From Sphingobacteriales bacterium (lineage in GTDB: Bacteria; Bacteroidota; Bacteroidia; Chitinophagales; Chitinophagaceae): 9,697 bases of DNA. The notes below the pieces were generated by a model, which was given only the letters and a program-made list of their open reading frames with translations, was not told where the DNA came from and did not search any database. This document shows positions 6,103-9,697 of this stretch, piece after piece. The stretch is from the NCBI GenBank assembly GCA_004294195.1, contig REAQ01000007.1:1-9697 (forward strand), in the 5' to 3' direction. Within the stretch, counting starts at the first letter, position 1. Each line of letters begins with the position of its first letter. The translations under genes and the position numbers were made by a program.

Positions 6103-7560
6103 TTAATAGCCCGGATTTTGTGTCAGCCGATTGCTGCTTCTGTCGATCTGGATCTGCGGAATCGGAAACAAATCATGTTTCCCGTCCACAAACGCTTTAC
6201 CATGAGCCCTCAGCACAGCTCCCGCCCTGCCCGTGCGGCGCAGGTCAAAGGTTCTATCGTGCTCCATCGCCATCTCCCACCTGCGCTCCCTGTAAATGGC
6301 CTGACGCAGATCCGTTTGCGTTGCGGCAGTTGTCTTCGGCAATCCGGCACGCACGCGTACAAGATCAAGCGCATCTTTAGCTGGCGTTAGGTTGTTCAGT
6401 TCCATTTCCGCTTCTGCCTTGATCAATAATATCTCGCCATAACGGAAAACACGATAGTTCTTATTGGTCTGGTCCTGGTCGCCACCCCATGATTCCTGGG
6501 TGCGACTAACAAACGGTTTATAGCTGTATCGCTCATTGGGTGCAGAGTTCAAAAACACCTCTCCATCCCATAGCGTTTGGCCACGATACATAATGGTTGC
6601 AGCGCGGCGTTTATCCGCCGGATCGTAGCTATTGGAAAGATCTGCTGACGGCGTATTGAATCCCCAGCCGCGTGGCCTGATGTCCTGCACATTGGTATAC
6701 TGTTGAACGCCCTTGGGTTGTGTACCGCCGCCGATGGCATTGACTTCCCAAACGGATTCCTTAGAATATTCTCCAACTTCACGCCATACGATGGCATAAT
6801 CATCCAATAAACCGAATCCACCGGAGTTGATGATCTGGTCCGCATAAGACTTTGCTGCACTCCATTTCTTCTGGTAAAGACTGGCTTTTGCCAAAAGAGC
6901 CATGGCCGCATACTTTGTTACTCGCCCCCTTTCTGCCGAAGGCACGTTTAACGGTAACGCAGCCATTGCTTCTGTGGCATCCTTTTCAATAAAGGCCCAG
7001 ATCTCTGCTTCCGTAGCCCTGGTTGACGCCTGAGCCACATCGTCTTGCGATTCCAATACTTTATCAATCTTTGGCACTCCACCGAAACAACGCACGAGGT
7101 TGAAATAAAAATAAGCCCGAAGCAACTTGCTCTCCGCAATGTATCGTTGCTTATCTGCTTCAGGCATATTCATCTCATTGATGTATTTAATGGCATAAGC
7201 AGCACGACCTACCCCATCAAACAAACCCACCCATAATTCATTAAAAGAAAATGACGAGGGACCAAAGGTCCAGGAATCTAATTGATCTTTGTCTGTTCCT
7301 GCATCTCCCAATTCACTGCCTTTATCGGCATCATCACTCGTAATGCTTGACACACCAATCCAGGAAAACGTGTGCACATCCCAATCATATAATTTATTAT
7401 ACACCGCACCCGCAAGCCTGGGTGCTCCTTCTGTTGGATTATTGATCAGGTCATCAATGGTAACCGTACGGGGAGGTTCATTCAAAAACTCCTTACCGCA
7501 GGAGTTATTCAACACCAGCATGATCACCAGAAGGCTATAGGTTAAAATATTCTTTTTCAT
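6103..7560 (-). CDS. SusD/RagB family glycan-binding outer-membrane lipoprotein
   Basis: A 485-residue lipoprotein that forms the lid of the SusCD importer and binds the oligosaccharide at the cell surface. The signal peptide MKKNILTYSLLVIMLVLNNS ends at Cys21, followed by GKEFLNEPP, as is usual for SusD proteins. Family hallmarks in order are ESKLLRAYFYFNLVRCFGG (about 141-159) in the TPR-like part, KYAAMALLAKASLYQKKW, FRYGEILLIKAEAEMELNN, LVRVRAGLP, YRERRWEMAMEHDRTFDLRR, and the C-terminal FPIPQIQIDRSSN with LTQNPGY at the end. The open frame starts at a TTG at 7566, but the ATG at 7560 is the natural start. The susC stop (TGA, 7565-7563) is 2 bases ahead, so the two genes are very likely translationally coupled. 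Many Trp residues (WDVHTFSW, WGFNTP, WGGDQ) could line the ligand site, but which ones bind sugar cannot be read from sequence alone. Confidence 0.95.
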   Translation of the reverse strand: MKKNILTYSLLVIMLVLNNSCGKEFLNEPPRTVTIDDLINNPTEGAPRLAGAVYNKLYDWDVHTFSWIGVSSITSDDADKGSELGDAGTDKDQLDSWTFGPSSFSFNELWVGLFDGVGRAAYAIKYINEMNMPEADKQRYIAESKLLRAYFYFNLVRCFGGVPKIDKVLESQDDVAQASTRATEAEIWAFIEKDATEAMAALPLNVPSAERGRVTKYAAMALLAKASLYQKKWSAAKSYADQIINSGGFGLLDDYAIVWREVGEYSKESVWEVNAIGGGTQPKGVQQYTNVQDIRPRGWGFNTPSADLSNSYDPADKRRAATIMYRGQTLWDGEVFLNSAPNERYSYKPFVSRTQESWGGDQDQTNKNYRVFRYGEILLIKAEAEMELNNLTPAKDALDLVRVRAGLPKTTAATQTDLRQAIYRERRWEMAMEHDRTFDLRRTGRAGAVLRAHGKAFVDGKHDLFPIPQIQIDRSSNRLTQNPGY

Positions 7561-7562
7561 GA

Positions 7563-9697
7563 TCAACGGAATTGAAGATTAACACCAAGAATATAGGTAG
7601 CAGATACAGGATAGATATTCAACTCAATACCTGAAGCAAGAGGCGATCCCGGCATTTCCGGTGTAAAGCCAGTATAAGGTGTCAGGATAAACGGATTCTG
7701 TGCACTGGCATAGATACGCAACTTGTCAAAATGCTTCCACTTTGCTGTTGCGAAGTTGTAGCCCACTGAAACATTATTCACCCGCAGGAAAGAACCATCT
7801 TCAACGAAATAGTCCAAAGGCGGTTGGGTGCCGTTAAATGCACGGGGATATTTGTTCTCACCACTGCCTGGTTGCCAACGGTTGTTCGCCACTTCATATT
7901 CAATGTTATAGTTACCACCATACCGCAAGCCCTTTTTCGCATTGTACACTTTGTTGCCGCCACTGCCGAAAAGATCCAACGCGAAATCCCATTTCTTCCA
8001 ATTCACAGAACCACTGATACCATAGTAATATTTGGGTTGGGCTGAACCAACAGCAATCCTGTCTTTTTCATCGATCACTTTATCGCTGTTCATATCCACG
8101 ATCCTGAAATCACCGGCCTGCGCCGTTGGCAGATGTGTTGACGCATCCACTTCGGCCTGTGTTTGGTAAACGCCATCTGTCTTATAAACATAAAATGAAC
8201 CAATGGGTAATCCCACATCAGTAATGGTTGCGAGGTAACCGTTGTTGAGGCTACCATCATAAAGCGCTTTGCCTAAACCGATGTTCTTAACCTCGTTGTG
8301 ATTAAAAGTGATATTTCCCCGGATGGAATACCTGAAGTTCTGGTTGAGATCTTCTGACCATCCCAATGCAATTTCCACACCACGGTTGAGCACATCTGCA
8401 GCATTTGTCAGCAAACTGCTGCCAAATCCAACTGATGGCAGTGGAATGGTATACAGTGCTTTTGTTGCAAGCTTGTTATAGTAATCGATCTCACCCGTCA
8501 ACCTGCGGTTGAACAACGCAAAGTCAACACCAATATTGAATTCCTTGACCACCTCCCATTGCAGGTTGGGGTCTTTAATGCCCAGCACAGTTGCGCCGTT
8601 CAATCTCGTATCACCCCAATATGCCCACAAGCGTTCCGTAGGGATGATGGCAAACTGACCGGGAGCAATGGCATCGTTACCCACCAAGCCATAGCTTGCG
8701 CGAAGCTTCAGTACGTCAAAAGTTTTATTGCCGCTCATGAACGCTTCGTCAGACAATACCCAACCCAAGCCGATTGAGGGGAAGGTCCCCCACCTTTTGG
8801 ATTCGGGGAAGTTACTGCTGGCATCCCTGCGCACCGTAATATTGATCAGATAACGATCCAACAATGTATAGTTGGCTCGCAGAAACCATGACTCTCTCCG
8901 GAAATAACTCAATGCCGGGAGGCGTACATTTTCCTGTCCGCCGGTTGTATCCGTAAAGTTCAGCATCCATTGATTTTCGTCATCGGCAACATTCACTTTA
9001 GTTGCTGTATTTCTCCACCCATTCCTGCGTTCTGCAGTATGACCACCCACCAGTTTCAGCTTGCTGCTGGATCCGAGTTTAAGATCATAGGTCAGGAAAT
9101 TATCCCAGGTCCAGTGATACAAACTATCCCTTGTGTAGTTGAGTGAACTGCGTTCCACTCTCTGACCCGCTTCCTGGCCACTTGTTGTGAATGTTTTATA
9201 CACAGGTACATAATTATGGCCGAGGTTTTGTTCAAGATCAATACCGAAACTGGAACGGAAGCTCAGGTTCTTCAGGATCTTGTAATCGCCCCAAAGTGAA
9301 AACTGCAGCCTGTCGCCCCAACTCCTGTTATTAGTGGTTTTCAATGTAGCCATCGGATTGCCCACATCACTCTTTGTGGTGTTACCAAAAGTTCCGTCTG
9401 CATTATAAGGTTCAAAGATTGGCGCGGCAACGTAGGCTGTAGAAAATAAACTGAATGGCTTGTTCTCTGACTTGTAATGACTATAGTTGATATTGTTGCC
9501 AAATTTCAGCCTGTTGGTAGCCGCAAATTCCTGATTGAACCGAATGGTATAACGTTGATAGTTATTATCCAACAGGATTCCGTTATCATTCAGATAACCA
9601 CCGGATGCATAAAACTTATATTTTTTCTTTCCGCCGTTTACAGAAATACTATGGTTGTTAAACAGCGCTGGTCTCGTCAACTCATCGTACCAATATG
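7563..9697 (-). CDS. SusC/RagA family TonB-linked outer-membrane transporter, C-terminal part (5' end beyond right edge)
   Basis: About 711 codons of the beta-barrel of a SusC-type transporter that uses TonB energy to import the oligosaccharide held by its SusD partner. The frame remains open to base 9697 and reads YWYDELTRPAL at its start, the family pattern that follows the plug domain, so the TTG at 9680 is not a true start. Further hallmarks are NHSISVNGG, FYASGGYLNDNGILLDNNYQ, RFNQEFAATNRLKFGNNINY, NIGVDFALFNRRLTGEIDYY, TNAADVLNRGVEIALGW, the loop GDFRIVDMNSDKVIDEKDRI, QPKYYYGISGSVNWKKWDFA and the terminal strand YILGVNLQFR. The loop resembles the DxNxDGxID calcium-type motif with Lys instead of Gly. 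The signal peptide, carboxypeptidase-like domain, TonB box and plug are outside the window. Gene order susC-susD-LamG-GH144 indicates one utilisation operon; its promoter and regulator should lie right of the window. Confidence 0.95.
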   Translation of the reverse strand, partial: YWYDELTRPALFNNHSISVNGGKKKYKFYASGGYLNDNGILLDNNYQRYTIRFNQEFAATNRLKFGNNINYSHYKSENKPFSLFSTAYVAAPIFEPYNADGTFGNTTKSDVGNPMATLKTTNNRSWGDRLQFSLWGDYKILKNLSFRSSFGIDLEQNLGHNYVPVYKTFTTSGQEAGQRVERSSLNYTRDSLYHWTWDNFLTYDLKLGSSSKLKLVGGHTAERRNGWRNTATKVNVADDENQWMLNFTDTTGGQENVRLPALSYFRRESWFLRANYTLLDRYLINITVRRDASSNFPESKRWGTFPSIGLGWVLSDEAFMSGNKTFDVLKLRASYGLVGNDAIAPGQFAIIPTERLWAYWGDTRLNGATVLGIKDPNLQWEVVKEFNIGVDFALFNRRLTGEIDYYNKLATKALYTIPLPSVGFGSSLLTNAADVLNRGVEIALGWSEDLNQNFRYSIRGNITFNHNEVKNIGLGKALYDGSLNNGYLATITDVGLPIGSFYVYKTDGVYQTQAEVDASTHLPTAQAGDFRIVDMNSDKVIDEKDRIAVGSAQPKYYYGISGSVNWKKWDFALDLFGSGGNKVYNAKKGLRYGGNYNIEYEVANNRWQPGSGENKYPRAFNGTQPPLDYFVEDGSFLRVNNVSVGYNFATAKWKHFDKLRIYASAQNPFILTPYTGFTPEMPGSPLASGIELNIYPVSATYILGVNLQFR

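Noticed and set aside
8062..8097. EF-hand-like calcium loop in SusC (DMNSDKVIDEKD) as a special feature
   Set aside because: An acidic DxNxDGxID-like loop is common in SusC proteins; the Gly to Lys change is a modest variation and gives no ground for a separate claim.
9678..9697. Start codon of the SusC gene near 9680
   Set aside because: The codon is TTG and the frame remains open upstream with family-typical residues (YWYDEL), and the plug domain is missing, so the gene is cut by the window edge.
1..9697. Mobile elements, CRISPR arrays, tRNA or rRNA genes
   Set aside because: No transposase or integrase frame, no spaced direct repeats and no cloverleaf or rRNA-like stretch was recognised on either strand.

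Overview
The window comes from a bacterium of the phylum Bacteroidota, most likely a Chitinophagaceae-type soil or environmental species. The evidence is an adjacent SusC/SusD pair, lipoproteins with an acidic stretch just after the lipidated cysteine, absent Shine-Dalgarno sequences, A/T-rich leaders, and a GH144-type glucanase, a family founded on a Chitinophaga enzyme. No genus can be fixed from the sequence alone.

Left part (1-2569): the 5' end of a histidine ammonia-lyase gene (hutH, minus strand) runs off the left edge. Across a 65-base intergenic region holding a perfect 6-5-6 inverted repeat, a plus-strand pair diverges from it: a secreted BNR/Asp-box beta-propeller protein, then an outer-membrane beta-barrel with the His-x-Ser-Asn signature of PagL-type lipid A deacylases. 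Middle (2589-3305): a minus-strand DUF2071 (YqjF-like) gene of unknown function converges on that pair.

Right part (3370-9697): a minus-strand polysaccharide utilisation locus, transcribed right to left. Its order is a SusC-type TonB-dependent transporter (5' end beyond the right edge), a SusD-type glycan-binding lipoprotein starting 2 bases after the susC stop, a LamG-domain surface lipoprotein, and a PF10091/GH144 'glycoamylase' lipoprotein. The name glycoamylase is misleading: characterised GH144 enzymes are endo-beta-1,2-glucanases. The simplest model is that the lipoproteins bind and cut beta-1,2-glucan (for example cyclic or osmoregulated glucans of Proteobacteria) at the cell surface and the SusCD complex imports the oligosaccharides. 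No beta-glucosidase, transporter for monosaccharides, or regulator lies inside the window.

The most unusual signal is a perfect 13-bp stem with a 3-base loop and U-rich tail between the LamG and GH144 genes. It looks like a complete intrinsic terminator, yet it ends only 12 bases before the GH144 start codon, so enzyme expression should depend on read-through, attenuation or mRNA processing. A second hairpin sits just upstream of the DUF2071 start. I see no mobile element, CRISPR array, tRNA or rRNA, no gene-free stretch above 300 bases, and no clearly new multi-gene system.
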